From the NCBI GenBank assembly GCA_903927025.1, contig CAIYLG010000008.1, positions 62,001 to 126,000 on the forward strand: a stretch of 64,000 nucleotides of DNA, in the 5' to 3' direction. This DNA is from an uncultured Armatimonadota bacterium (GTDB lineage Bacteria; Armatimonadota; Fimbriimonadia; Fimbriimonadales; Fimbriimonadaceae). The position numbers and the translations under genes were made by a program. This document shows, one piece after another, positions 1-9,539 of the stretch (position 1 is the first letter of the stretch; each line of letters opens with the position of its first letter). Below the pieces are notes generated by a model that saw only the letters and a list, made by a program, of their open reading frames with translations, was not told the DNA's origin and made no database searches.

Positions 1-172
1 GATGAAGTTCTATGTTCGGGAGATCATGAAGGTGACCAAAAACCTTCAGGCAAACAAAGTGACCATCCTCCAGGGTCTTGACGAGCCACTGATTGGGGAG
101 CGAAGCTGTCTCGTTGAAGATCCAGACGGATACGCCATCCTTCTTGCTGAGCCGGTCGAAACTCTCAACTAG
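1..172 (+). CDS. C-terminal fragment of a glyoxalase/VOC-family protein (truncated by window edge)
   Basis: Open frame from window start to TAG at 170-172; ends ...GERSCLVEDPDGYAILLAEPVETLN*, typical of the VOC C-terminus. Confidence 0.65.
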   Translation, partial: MKFYVREIMKVTKNLQANKVTILQGLDEPLIGERSCLVEDPDGYAILLAEPVETLN

Positions 173-207
173 GGCTTGATCAGATTGTCAGGATTGTCGG
201 CCCTCAC

Positions 208-816
208 TTATTCCCCAAGCATAAGTTTGCCCATGCGGATCTCATCCTCAATCGTCGACTTTGAATAATGCTCGGCGACCGCCAGCCGGTCTTCATCCGA
301 CTTGTTTCGATTCAATTTGGCCTTCCCTTCCAACCGCTCCACCTTCATTTGGAACGCGACAATTCCCGGCATCAGCCGGCGGTAATAATTCGGGTCTGTG
401 CTTTCTGGCTGCTTCTCGGGCAGCGAGGGATCAAAATAGGAAACGATGCGCTGAAGGTGCGCCAGAACCAGTTCCTCATCATTAACGACCTCGACAGCAC
501 CATACGCATGAATGGCCACGTAATTCCAAGTCGGAACATTCGGACTTGTCACGTAGAGCGAGGGAGAAACATAGCCGTGAGGTCCGCTAAAAACCATCAT
601 CGCTTCCGACAAACCATCAAATGCCCTCCACTGCTTGTTCTGCCGCGCCAGGTGCCCGCAAAGGATCATCGGTGATGTTGACTCCAGAAGGATGGGGAGG
701 TGTGTTGCCTCCATATGACCGTCTAGGGTCGTCACGAGCATGGCAAATGGGTTCTCGAGGATCTGCTGAAACACCAGCTCGGGATCATCGATCTTGTGGG
801 CATTGGGAATGTACAT
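208..816 (-). CDS. PaiB-like FMN-binding negative transcriptional regulator
   Basis: ORF with MYIPNAHKIDDPELVFQQILENPFAMLVTTLDGHMEATHLPILLE, typical of the PaiB family; start moved from 978 to the ATG at 816. Confidence 0.85.
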   Translation of the reverse strand: MYIPNAHKIDDPELVFQQILENPFAMLVTTLDGHMEATHLPILLESTSPMILCGHLARQNKQWRAFDGLSEAMMVFSGPHGYVSPSLYVTSPNVPTWNYVAIHAYGAVEVVNDEELVLAHLQRIVSYFDPSLPEKQPESTDPNYYRRLMPGIVAFQMKVERLEGKAKLNRNKSDEDRLAVAEHYSKSTIEDEIRMGKLMLGE

Positions 817-836
817 GCGAAGGAATTTCGGAATGG

Positions 837-1052
837 TCAAACAGAGGGGACGTCTTTGTCTATTGAGGCCTTCGGAAGATCTTGGCGACGGGTTCCTGCG
901 AGTCGCTCTCGATAGTCGTTGAACACGCAAATGGACCTTAGGCCAAACATTTGTGACACGGTTACCGCAGACTCCCAATCTTGTGGGTTCACTTTTCCGT
1001 CCTTACATCGCTTGGCTTTCAAATCATATAAAGCGCAGTCTCGGCAGTACAC
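837..1052 (-). CDS. small cysteine-motif protein of unknown function
   Basis: Frame VYCRDCALYDLKAKRCKDGKVNPQDWESAVTVSQMFGLRSICVFNDYRERLAG; plausible GTG start at 1052 preceded by AAGAGGTG; the ATG at 1157 would overlap the divergent gene. Confidence 0.55.
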   Translation of the reverse strand: MYCRDCALYDLKAKRCKDGKVNPQDWESAVTVSQMFGLRSICVFNDYRERLAGTRRQDLPKASIDKDVPSV

Positions 1053-1079
1053 TGACCCACACCTCTTAAGGAATCTTGG

Positions 1080-2102
1080 ATGATTTTCGCGACGCTGATC
1101 CTCGGTATAGCCCTTCAGGCCAAAGCGGCGGACAAGACTTCTGTCCAATACTACCAAGGCCAGTTCTCAGTTAGCGAACTTGGTCAGACCACCCGATTTC
1201 CATTGACGGAGGATGCGCCGTCCCTCCCTAAGGTCGCCGCCTTCCGAAGAAACGATATATTCGCGGTATGGGACGAGCGTGGACTCACCGTTCGCAATGG
1301 CGAAAAGGCTGTGAGCTCTCGCCTCCCTGATATCGCTCTGTCGCCAAAAGTATTTTCTCGCGAAGAGATCACGAGGACCGTACGAAGGATTCGAAACGGG
1401 GAGTGCCTCAAAACTGCCGCCGCTCTCTCTGGCGCCAAGCGAATAGGCAAAGATGCTTTTTTCCTCTTGAGATGGGAGGATGCCAAGTCCGAACCCTGGG
1501 CCGAGGTTCTTGTTCGCGTAGACCTCAGCGAAGAAAATCCCCAGACCCACCTGGTAGGCAGGTTTGGCGGTCTCTCAATGGCAAGACATGCTGTTGACGA
1601 TAAGCTTCAGCTCCTGCACGGCAAACTAGCGGTCATTGAGCGCAGTGGAGCCACGTGGGGTCTGTCAACCTTTGACCCTTCGACAAAAGAATTTCAAACC
1701 CAGCCAATCGGAGGACAGCTCAGTTGGCTCTCTCTTCTGAACACAACTCAAGCTCTCTTCACCGAAACATCGGCTTATGGAACAAACATCGCTGGCAGAG
1801 TCGATCTTGAAACTGGAACGCGAAAGGTTCTGTATGAAGGGCGGGAGCACCTGCAGTTTGTGGACACCGCAGCCCCAGAGTTGATCCTCGCTGATTCAGG
1901 AACCAAAACCAAAGTGGTCAACGCCAAAACAGGCTCAATACGTATCTTCCCCAGCAATCTACATGCCAAGCGGAGCGATCAGAGGGTCATCCTTTGGACC
2001 GGTGCGGATGAGCCGACCGCGGTTTGGCTTGAGGACCCAGTGGAATGGACGACGCTCGCCACGTGGCGAGCGTCGACAGCAAATAAAGCGATGAATCGCT
2101 AA
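1080..2102 (+). CDS. hypothetical secreted protein
   Basis: 340-aa ORF starting [16 protein letters not shown] (signal-like); no family recognised. Confidence 0.7.
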   Translation: MIFATLILGIALQAKAADKTSVQYYQGQFSVSELGQTTRFPLTEDAPSLPKVAAFRRNDIFAVWDERGLTVRNGEKAVSSRLPDIALSPKVFSREEITRTVRRIRNGECLKTAAALSGAKRIGKDAFFLLRWEDAKSEPWAEVLVRVDLSEENPQTHLVGRFGGLSMARHAVDDKLQLLHGKLAVIERSGATWGLSTFDPSTKEFQTQPIGGQLSWLSLLNTTQALFTETSAYGTNIAGRVDLETGTRKVLYEGREHLQFVDTAAPELILADSGTKTKVVNAKTGSIRIFPSNLHAKRSDQRVILWTGADEPTAVWLEDPVEWTTLATWRASTANKAMNR

Positions 2103-2689
2103 ATAATGGCGCAGGCTTCGTCGAAGTCGAGCCTAGGCCCCCGAGGGAACAGTTTGGCTTCATCTCCATATCCGAGATTGCAGATAAAGTTAACTTTCCA
2201 TTTGCCATCTGGGAAGAACTCTTCGTTAACCTTGGCTGGATCAAAGCCGGACATCGGGCCACAATCAAGGCCGAACGCACGCGCCGCGATCATGAAGTAA
2301 GCACCTTGAAGGGTGCTGTTTCGGAAAGCAGTTTCCTGAGCCAAAGTCTCATTTCCAACAAACCAGGCTCTGGCATCCGCGTGTGGGAACAGTTTCGGGA
2401 GCTTCTCAAAGAACTCAGTGTCGTATGCGATGACGGCCACTACCGGCGCGGTGCGGCTCTTTTCTACGTTGAGTGGTGGCAACGCAGGCACAAGTCTCTC
2501 CTTAGCCTCCGCCGTCTTTAGAAAGAGAACGCGGGCAGGCGAAGAGTTCGCGCTGGTCGGCCCGAACTTAAATGTGTCGTATATCTCGTGAAGCAGTTCG
2601 TCAGTGACAGGCTTCGGAAGCCAGACATTGTGCGTTCTTGCACTCTTAAAAAGGACGTTTAAGACGTTATCGTCAACTTTATTTGCCAT
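2099..2689 (-). CDS. nitroreductase family protein, RutE/malonic semialdehyde reductase-like
   Basis: [50 protein letters not shown]: RutE-like nitroreductase motifs. Confidence 0.85.
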   Translation of the reverse strand: MANKVDDNVLNVLFKSARTHNVWLPKPVTDELLHEIYDTFKFGPTSANSSPARVLFLKTAEAKERLVPALPPLNVEKSRTAPVVAVIAYDTEFFEKLPKLFPHADARAWFVGNETLAQETAFRNSTLQGAYFMIAARAFGLDCGPMSGFDPAKVNEEFFPDGKWKVNFICNLGYGDEAKLFPRGPRLDFDEACAII

Positions 2690-2871
2690 TTCCTAGTCAA
2701 TTCCCTTCGATCGAAACCCGCCACAAGGTTGGTCCCGTGAGTACTACGAGACCGTATCCAAATTGGTCGCACCTTCTTGTGGCCTTATAGCATTACGGAG
2801 CACAACCTAGCAGTTTGCAGTGGCGCATCTGTATTTCTGAACCGTCACCTCCCTGGCAGTAAACTGTCGGC

Positions 2872-3888
2872 ATGACATTTTCGGAGATGGTCCAGCCGCT
2901 TATCGAGCGGAAGGACCTGGGGGAAGCGCAGGCCACTGAACTCATGAACTTTCTCATGAGTGGAGAGGCATCTGAAGCCCAAATTGGAGCCGTTCTCTTC
3001 GGGCTCCGAATGAAGGGTTGCACTACCCAAGAGCTCGCCTCATTTGTCCGCGTTCTTCGGGCTAAGGCAGCTGTGATTCAGCACACTCATAAGGATCTTG
3101 TGGACACCTGTGGGACGGGCGGCGGATCGCAGTCCTTTAACATTTCAACGGCAGCAGCGATCATCGCATGTGCTGCTGGCGCCCGAATCGCCAAGCACGG
3201 AAACAGAGCGGTTACCAGTTCCTGCGGCAGTGCAGACGTTTTGGAAAGCCTTGGAGTAAAGATCGGCGGAGACCCCGAGCGACTGGCACACATCCTCGAA
3301 AGCTCGCACATTGTCTTCCTCTTTGCCCAAGCCCACCATCCTGCAATGCGCCATGTCGGCAAGGCACGACGCGACTTGGGCGTGCGAACTGTTTTCAATC
3401 AGCTTGGCCCATTGCTAAATCCTGCCGGCGCTCGACGCCAGCTAATCGGTGTTTACGACGCGGGACTTATGCGCAGCATGGGTGAAGCCCTACGGATTCT
3501 CGACTGCGAGAGGGCTCTGATCGTCCATGGCTGCGACGGACTTGATGAAATTTCGCCTGTCAGTCCCACAGAATATGTGAAAGTTTGGGATGGCAAGGTC
3601 AGTGCCGGTACTCTCCAATTGGATGATTTCGGGCTTAGACCCATCGATCCCTCCGCTCTCAAGCCGGGTGCAACGATTGAGGAAAACGCAGCGATTCTTC
3701 GTGAAGCGATCTCGGACATCGATTCTCCCCGTGCACAAGCCGTGCTGCCAAGCGCTGCTGCCGCTATTTGGATTGCAAACCTAGAGCCCACGCTTGCTGA
3801 TTCAGTCGAACGCGCCAAGTCTGCCATTGCCAGCGGAGCAGCCTACTCCAAGCTTGAGGAGCTTGTAAGGCTCGGGGATGGCGAATGA
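2872..3888 (+). CDS. trpD: anthranilate phosphoribosyltransferase
   Basis: DTCGTGGGSQSFNISTAAAIIACAAGARIAKHGNRAVTSSCGSADVLESLGV. Confidence 0.95.
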   Translation: MTFSEMVQPLIERKDLGEAQATELMNFLMSGEASEAQIGAVLFGLRMKGCTTQELASFVRVLRAKAAVIQHTHKDLVDTCGTGGGSQSFNISTAAAIIACAAGARIAKHGNRAVTSSCGSADVLESLGVKIGGDPERLAHILESSHIVFLFAQAHHPAMRHVGKARRDLGVRTVFNQLGPLLNPAGARRQLIGVYDAGLMRSMGEALRILDCERALIVHGCDGLDEISPVSPTEYVKVWDGKVSAGTLQLDDFGLRPIDPSALKPGATIEENAAILREAISDIDSPRAQAVLPSAAAAIWIANLEPTLADSVERAKSAIASGAAYSKLEELVRLGDGE

Positions 3889-4667
3889 GCGTCCTCACCA
3901 AAATTTTTGACCGTAAGAAGCAGGAGGTTGATGCTGCTAAGACAGCTTTGTCGCTGACAGATGTCAAGGCGATGGCAGCCGATGCTGGCCCAACTCGAGG
4001 TTTTCGAAACGCGCTAGCCACTGCAGACGGACTCGCCTTGATTGCAGAGGTTAAAAAGGCGAGCCCGTCTCAAGGTCTGATCAGGCCCAACTTCAACCCA
4101 ATCGAAGTTGCGATCGCCTACCAGCAGGCGGGCGCACATGCCCTCAGCGTTCTCACCGACCAGGACTTCTTTATGGGTTCGGCTGAAAATCTGAAACTCG
4201 CGAGACTGCACACCACCCTTCCCTGCCTCCGCAAGGACTTCATCAACGACCCGTATCAAGTCTATGAAGCACGAGCATGGGGTGCCGATGCCGTGCTTCT
4301 CATCGTAGCAGCGCTAGAACCTGCAGAAGTATCTGATCTCCAGGCCCTGATTCAGTCGCTGGGGATGGATGCCCTTGTAGAAGTCCACTCTCTCCCAGAA
4401 GCCGAAGTCGCAATCGAGTTGAAGTGCCCACTCATCGGCGTGAACAATAGGGACCTAAGCAATTTCAAAACGTCACTTGGAGTGTCCGAAGAACTGCTTC
4501 CCCTAGTCACGACTTCAGGGGCAATTGGAGTAAGCGAGAGCGCACTCGAGTCGTTTAAAGATCTTGAAAGAGTGCGGACGGCAGGGGCGAAGGCGGTACT
4601 GATTGGCACCAGCTTCTGCTCCTCTCCGGACATTGAGTCCAAAGTCAGAGAGGTGATGCACTGGTAA
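3885..4667 (+). CDS. trpC: indole-3-glycerol-phosphate synthase
   Basis: ALIAEVKKASPSQGLIR, VLTDQDFFMGS, CLRKDFINDPYQVYEARAWGADAVLLI, IGVNNRDL; 4-bp ATGA overlap with trpD. Confidence 0.95.
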   Translation: MSVLTKIFDRKKQEVDAAKTALSLTDVKAMAADAGPTRGFRNALATADGLALIAEVKKASPSQGLIRPNFNPIEVAIAYQQAGAHALSVLTDQDFFMGSAENLKLARLHTTLPCLRKDFINDPYQVYEARAWGADAVLLIVAALEPAEVSDLQALIQSLGMDALVEVHSLPEAEVAIELKCPLIGVNNRDLSNFKTSLGVSEELLPLVTTSGAIGVSESALESFKDLERVRTAGAKAVLIGTSFCSSPDIESKVREVMHW

Positions 4668-5260
4668 CTCGCGTAAAGATCTGCGGCCTAACGCGGCCCC
4701 AGGATGCCGAACTCGCCATTGAGCTGGGGGCAGATGCCCTCGGTTTTGTCCATGAGCGAAAAAGCCCCCGCTTCATCGGAGACGGGGAGCACAAGTGGAT
4801 TGCCGCGCTTCCCCCCATCCCGATGAAGATCGCTGTGTTCGGGGTGGTGGACCGACCCGTAGCCAAAGGTTTGTTTGACGCCATTCAGGGCGTTGAATGG
4901 GCGGTCTATCCCGAGCCCTCCACAAAGCGGATTCACGTCGTGCGGCCAAGAGAGAATCAGAAGCCGGAGGACATCATGAACGATGTAGTTCCCGCATCGG
5001 CCGTGCTCCTGGACGCCTATTCGCCGGAGGCCTACGGTGGAACCGGCAAACGAGTCAACCTAGCGTTTGCCGCAGAAGTCGTAGCCCGTTCCCACGTACC
5101 GATTATCCTTGCCGGCGGATTGACGCCGGACAACATCGCTGAGATTGTCTCCATCGTGAAACCCTTTGGTGTCGATGTCAGCAGCGGCATCGAAGAAAAG
5201 CCCGGTATCAAGGACCCAATTAAAATGCGGGACTTCATTCAAGCTGTTCGAAACAAATAG
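4661..5260 (+). CDS. trpF: phosphoribosylanthranilate isomerase, probable CTG start
   Basis: Frame reads (L)VTRVKICGLTRPQDAELAIELGADALGFV...; catalytic-Cys motif KICG lies upstream of the first ATG (4823); in-frame TGA at 4634-4636; CTG at 4661 is the only near-cognate start before KICG. Confidence 0.85.
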   Translation: MVTRVKICGLTRPQDAELAIELGADALGFVHERKSPRFIGDGEHKWIAALPPIPMKIAVFGVVDRPVAKGLFDAIQGVEWAVYPEPSTKRIHVVRPRENQKPEDIMNDVVPASAVLLDAYSPEAYGGTGKRVNLAFAAEVVARSHVPIILAGGLTPDNIAEIVSIVKPFGVDVSSGIEEKPGIKDPIKMRDFIQAVRNK

Positions 5261-5325
5261 CCTGGGCTTGCCACAACCTTGCGGACTAGCCATCCGTAAT
5301 CACCCAAGGTAGTCTCCACACGCTT

Positions 5326-6828
5326 ATGAATGCATCCCAAGAAATCGAGGTCCTGATAAGGGCGAAGTATCCCATTCTCTACATCGTCTCTTGGGAGGAG
5401 AAGCGCGTCGAAGAGGCGCTGCAGAAGGTCTGCACCAACCTCAACCGCACGCTGCATACATGGAGCGTAACTCAGGGAATGAAGCCAGCAGTCAATCGAC
5501 CTGGCGGACAAGTAAGGACGTCGACTCTGCCCGGAGAACTCGAAGCGCTTGCCCTCGTCCATGAGGCGCCAGAGTACACCGTATTCCTCCTTAAGGATTT
5601 TCACCCTTACATGAAGGACTACCGTGTGGTCCGGCTGCTTCGAGATTTGGCCAATCGCCTCCGAGGCCGGGCAGAGACCCTGATCCTCATGGGTCCCTCC
5701 CTAAATCTACCAACTGATTTGGAAAAGGACATCACGGTTGTCGACTTCGAACTCCCAGACGCGGCCGCAATCGAAGCGACACTTGACCGCCTCATCGAAG
5801 CAGTGAAAGGCAACTCCAATGTCGATAGTTCCTTGAAGCCACAGCAGCGAGAGGCACTTGTCAAAAGCGCTCAGGGCCTTACTCAAGACGAAATTGAGTC
5901 TGTTTTTGCCCGTTCGCTTGTAGAGCGCAAAAAATTCGATCTGGACGTGGTTCTTGAAGAGAAGAAGCAGATCATCCGAAAATCTGGAATTCTGGAGTAC
6001 TACGCTCCTGATGCCCAGATCAAGGACGTTGGCGGCCTCGAAGTGCTCAAAGAGTGGCTTGATAAGCGCGGAGACAGCTTCACGGACAAAGCAAGAGAAT
6101 TTGGCATACCCGCGCCTAAAGGCATTCTCCTTTTGGGCGTTCAGGGGTGCGGAAAGTCGCTGGTCGCAAAGGCTGTTGCCGCCCAGTGGAACCTGCCCCT
6201 TCTCAAGCTTGACGTTGGACGCATCTTTGGCTCGCTGGTGGGCCAAAGCGAAGAAAACATACGCACTGCCATTAAGGTCGCCGAATCTGTCGCCCCCTGT
6301 ATCCTCTGGGCGGACGAGCTTGAAAAAGGTTTTGCGGGCGTTAGCGGTGGTGGAGTCAGCGACAGCGGTACCACCGCCCGCGTGTTCTCGACCTTCCTCA
6401 CCTGGATGCAGGAGAAGACTGCCCCGGTTTTCCTAATGGCGACTGCAAATGATGTGAGTTCACTGCCACCAGAAATGTTGCGAAAGGGCCGTTTCGACGA
6501 AATCTTCTTTGTGGACCTTCCCGACACCGATGAGCGGGAGCAGATCTTTGGCATCCACATCAAAAAGAGAAACCGGGACGCCTCTAAGTTCAACCTCAAA
6601 GCGTTGGCAAAGGCTTCTGCAGGATTCAGCGGAGCTGAAATTGAGCAAGCTATCGTGAGCTCACTTTACGCCGCGTATGACGCCAAGCGAGAACTCATGC
6701 AAAAAGATGTGGTGGCAGAAGTTAAGGCACTTGTTCCCCTCAGCGTGATGATGAGAGAAGACATCGAGGAACTCAGAGAGTGGGCCATCCTGCGGACGCG
6801 ACCAGCTTCAAAAAAGAACCCAGCCTAG
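5326..6828 (+). CDS. AAA family ATPase, Ycf46-like
   Basis: Walker A GVQGCGKS, Walker B CILWADELEK, RKGRFDEIFFVDLPD; N-terminus EIEVLIRAKYPILYIVSWEEKRVEEAL typical of Ycf46-type proteins. Confidence 0.9.
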   Translation: MNASQEIEVLIRAKYPILYIVSWEEKRVEEALQKVCTNLNRTLHTWSVTQGMKPAVNRPGGQVRTSTLPGELEALALVHEAPEYTVFLLKDFHPYMKDYRVVRLLRDLANRLRGRAETLILMGPSLNLPTDLEKDITVVDFELPDAAAIEATLDRLIEAVKGNSNVDSSLKPQQREALVKSAQGLTQDEIESVFARSLVERKKFDLDVVLEEKKQIIRKSGILEYYAPDAQIKDVGGLEVLKEWLDKRGDSFTDKAREFGIPAPKGILLLGVQGCGKSLVAKAVAAQWNLPLLKLDVGRIFGSLVGQSEENIRTAIKVAESVAPCILWADELEKGFAGVSGGGVSDSGTTARVFSTFLTWMQEKTAPVFLMATANDVSSLPPEMLRKGRFDEIFFVDLPDTDEREQIFGIHIKKRNRDASKFNLKALAKASAGFSGAEIEQAIVSSLYAAYDAKRELMQKDVVAEVKALVPLSVMMREDIEELREWAILRTRPASKKNPA

Positions 6829-7001
6829 CCAGCAGGAGTGAGAACTTTCTTGGCGGCGAAGACGCTCGCAACGGCGATGAGAATCGCTAACGGAATCAAA
6901 TTTGCCATGAGCGAAATGAAGGTTCCGACAACGACGGCGCCCGTCAATAGCACGAGCGAATCCATTTGCTCCTGCGCCTGCTTTGGGTCGCGTTTAATCA
7001 T
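6825..7001 (-). CDS. small putative membrane protein (58 aa)
   Basis: Reverse strand MIKRDPKQAQEQMDSLVLLTGAVVVGTFISLMANLIPLAILIAVASVFAAKKVLTPAG*; hydrophobic core; below the ORF-track length cutoff. Confidence 0.5.
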   Translation of the reverse strand: MIKRDPKQAQEQMDSLVLLTGAVVVGTFISLMANLIPLAILIAVASVFAAKKVLTPAG

Positions 7002-7167
7002 GTGTTAATGATCCGCCGCGATCAATCTGTGAACAAGTCGCCTGTTTGTGGGACCCGAAAAGCTGCGATCTGAATCCATTCTGATCTAGCCGATCTGAAC
7101 CCGACGGGAATGAGCCCAGCCGAGCCCGAGTCTTAACGACCCGGGCGGGCTGGAATGGATCCTCTGC

Positions 7168-9210
7168 TTACGGAAGCAGATTGATAACGATGCTGGCAGT
7201 CAACCCGCTCACAGCAGTGATCTTGACGTGACGTGTGAACCGCGTCCTTTGTGTCATGACGTAGAAGTTCACGGTCATGGACCCGGTTGGAACCACGACC
7301 TGAGGTGGGGCCGAGGCGTACGACGAGTTGGAAGACAGCGTAATCAACGTGCCGCCATCAGGCGCAGGCGCATTCAATGTTGCCGTAACAAGAACGAGCA
7401 TGCCTCCGATGATGTTGGTCTGTGTCGCTGTAAGACTGGCAACTCCAAGTGGCTGCACCGTAAATGAAGTGGTTTGAGATCCTCCAGCGAACGTTCCGGT
7501 CAAAGTGACCTGTGTCACTGACTGAACCGAACCAGTGGAGATCGAGAAAGTCGCGCTCGTTGCGCCAGAAGGAACTGTGACCGAACTTGGGACAACGACT
7601 GCGCTGTTACTGGAAGTCAGCGTGATGGTTATTCCGCTTTGCGGTGCCGGTCTGATGAGATTGACGGTGCCAGTTGAAGAGTTACCGCCAAGAAGCGCAC
7701 TTGGATTCGCAGTAATCGAGCGAAGATACTGGAAACCCGCCATGTCAAACGCGCAAACCCTCGTTTGGCCGTTGTAGGTTGCAGTTAGAACCGCAGAGAC
7801 ATTCGCCCCAATTGGAGTGGTGGCAATGTTAAAAGTTGCGGTGGAGCTACCAGCCGGAACGGTAACCGTAGCAGGCACAGTTGCGACTAAGCTGCTTGAA
7901 CTCACAGAAACGACGATGCCACCCGCTGGAGCGGTGCCACTTAGAGTGATCGTGCCAGTCGAAGGGTTTCCACCTTCAACGGACCCAGGTACAGCGTCGA
8001 TTGAGTGCAGCTGTGCCGGATAGACCGAAACGATTGCTGCCTCTGAAGTGGATCCTACGGCGGCCGCCACCCAAACCCAACCTCCATTCAAAACAGTGAC
8101 TTGCGTCGCAACTGCGGTTGTATTTACCGGAAAGGTCGCGCTCACTTGACCGGCTGGAACTGTAACGACTGCAGGAACGATCACCGTGCTGCCGTTTGAC
8201 GAAAGCGATACAGAGGTGCTGCTGACCTGAGGTGAGCTCAACGTCACGGTTCCCGTGGCGTTGCTGCCGCCAAAGATTCCTGGGGGAGAAACCGAGACCT
8301 TCAGCCCTAGGCCGCCCAAAGGCATGAGGAAGATCACGCCGACCTGCGTCCCGCCGTCCGCGGCAAAGATGTTAACCGGAGTCACTGAACTCACGATCGA
8401 GGTGGTCACCGCAAAGCTTGCGCTATTGGAACCAAGGGGAATCGTAATACTGGCCGGGACCGTTGCTGCTGCTGGGCCGACTCCTGAAACATTGCTAGTG
8501 CTAAGGCTAACCACTTCGCCGGCTGTAGCCGTGACATAATGGTCCACCTGAACACTAGCGGTCGTTGAGTTCCCTCCAACGACGTAAGTTGAGGTGAGCT
8601 GAACGTTGAAAACACTTGCGACGTAAGCTCCAATGCTCAGGTTTGCCGTGAACGTGTTGCTGCCATCGGCAGCATCAATGGCAACTGTCTGCGATGATGC
8701 ACTCGGATCCGTCCAAACTGGGAATGAGGCTGAACTCGCTCCAACCGGAACGGTGATCCTTGGCGGTACTGCCGCAAATCTGCTATTCGATCCAAGCGTT
8801 ACCGCATAGCCACCAGCTGTGGCGGGAGCAGACAAGGCTACTGTGCCAACAAGACTAGAGCCACCCATAATCGATCCAGTGCTCAAGGTCAGTCCACTTA
8901 GTGATGGAGTAACCAATGGCAAACCAGAACCCTTTGAATGACCGTATCCAACGAGCCCAAACGCGGAGTTTGGTTGGGCAGCACCCATGGTGGACACTGA
9001 ACCTTTGATGAGGGAGGTAGTGCTAATCGCACTATTCGAGCCTCTTTGAACATCGGGGGGATCCAGAAATTTCGGAGGTCCAGAGGAAAAGTGAGCGCTG
9101 CGTATGCTTTCTTCCGCAGAGGGTGGTTGAACGGTAAATTGGCCCGCCAAAGCTAGCGAACTTACTGTGATTCCAACGAAAATCAAGCAGTTAGAAAAGT
9201 GAATCTTCAT
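7168..9210 (-). CDS. secreted repeat protein with six ~90-aa beta-sandwich-like modules
   Basis: Signal-like MKIHFSNCLIFVGITVSSLALAGQ; six modules of type GG.S.TGTV.LS.PAP.GG....SSNS...VP..VTVPAG..SATF.V.T. Confidence 0.8.
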   Translation of the reverse strand: MKIHFSNCLIFVGITVSSLALAGQFTVQPPSAEESIRSAHFSSGPPKFLDPPDVQRGSNSAISTTSLIKGSVSTMGAAQPNSAFGLVGYGHSKGSGLPLVTPSLSGLTLSTGSIMGGSSLVGTVALSAPATAGGYAVTLGSNSRFAAVPPRITVPVGASSASFPVWTDPSASSQTVAIDAADGSNTFTANLSIGAYVASVFNVQLTSTYVVGGNSTTASVQVDHYVTATAGEVVSLSTSNVSGVGPAAATVPASITIPLGSNSASFAVTTSIVSSVTPVNIFAADGGTQVGVIFLMPLGGLGLKVSVSPPGIFGGSNATGTVTLSSPQVSSTSVSLSSNGSTVIVPAVVTVPAGQVSATFPVNTTAVATQVTVLNGGWVWVAAAVGSTSEAAIVSVYPAQLHSIDAVPGSVEGGNPSTGTITLSGTAPAGGIVVSVSSSSLVATVPATVTVPAGSSTATFNIATTPIGANVSAVLTATYNGQTRVCAFDMAGFQYLRSITANPSALLGGNSSTGTVNLIRPAPQSGITITLTSSNSAVVVPSSVTVPSGATSATFSISTGSVQSVTQVTLTGTFAGGSQTTSFTVQPLGVASLTATQTNIIGGMLVLVTATLNAPAPDGGTLITLSSNSSYASAPPQVVVPTGSMTVNFYVMTQRTRFTRHVKITAVSGLTASIVINLLP

Positions 9211-9264
9211 GGAGTTTCCTTGCCGCATCATCGGCGTGACTCTTATCTCAACTCGTGAGATCGA
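9211..9264 (-). promoter_or_regulatory. candidate 5' leader element of the 7168..9210 gene
   Basis: The ~32 nt before the ATG align without gaps to the leader of the paralogue at 12702; hairpin ATCTCA-ACTCG-TGAGAT at 9245-9261. Confidence 0.4.
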
Positions 9265-9484
9265 CCTTCTAGGCTTCCAACATGGCCACACCGGGATGAT
9301 GTGGTCGTTCGGGATGCCCCAATGGCAGGTACACCGACTAGGGGGCAAATCATGCCCAACCGTCAGATATGCACAGTGGAAAGGTCGCGAGATGGGACCA
9401 TGGCCCGATTGCTAATGTTCCGAGTAAAGGCTGAAACTCGTCTTCAGAACGGTCAACCGGAATGAAGGGCGGCAACAAAACACT

Positions 9485-9516
9485 AAAAAGTCGTCGCCCA
9501 GAAGATGGGCGACGAC
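9485..9516 (-). terminator. Rho-independent terminator for the 9540..12701 gene
   Basis: Minus strand GTCGTCGCCCA-TCTTC-TGGGCGACGAC then TTTTT: 11-bp perfect stem. Confidence 0.85.
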
Positions 9517-9539
9517 AATCTCTCTTTAGTACAGATCGC

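Noticed and set aside
2700-2871. Possible trp attenuator leader before trpD
   Set aside because: No convincing leader peptide with tandem Trp codons or a terminator/antiterminator pair could be read
7105-7160. GC-rich inverted region after the 7168 gene as a terminator
   Set aside because: Stem interrupted by several mismatches and no U-tract on the minus strand
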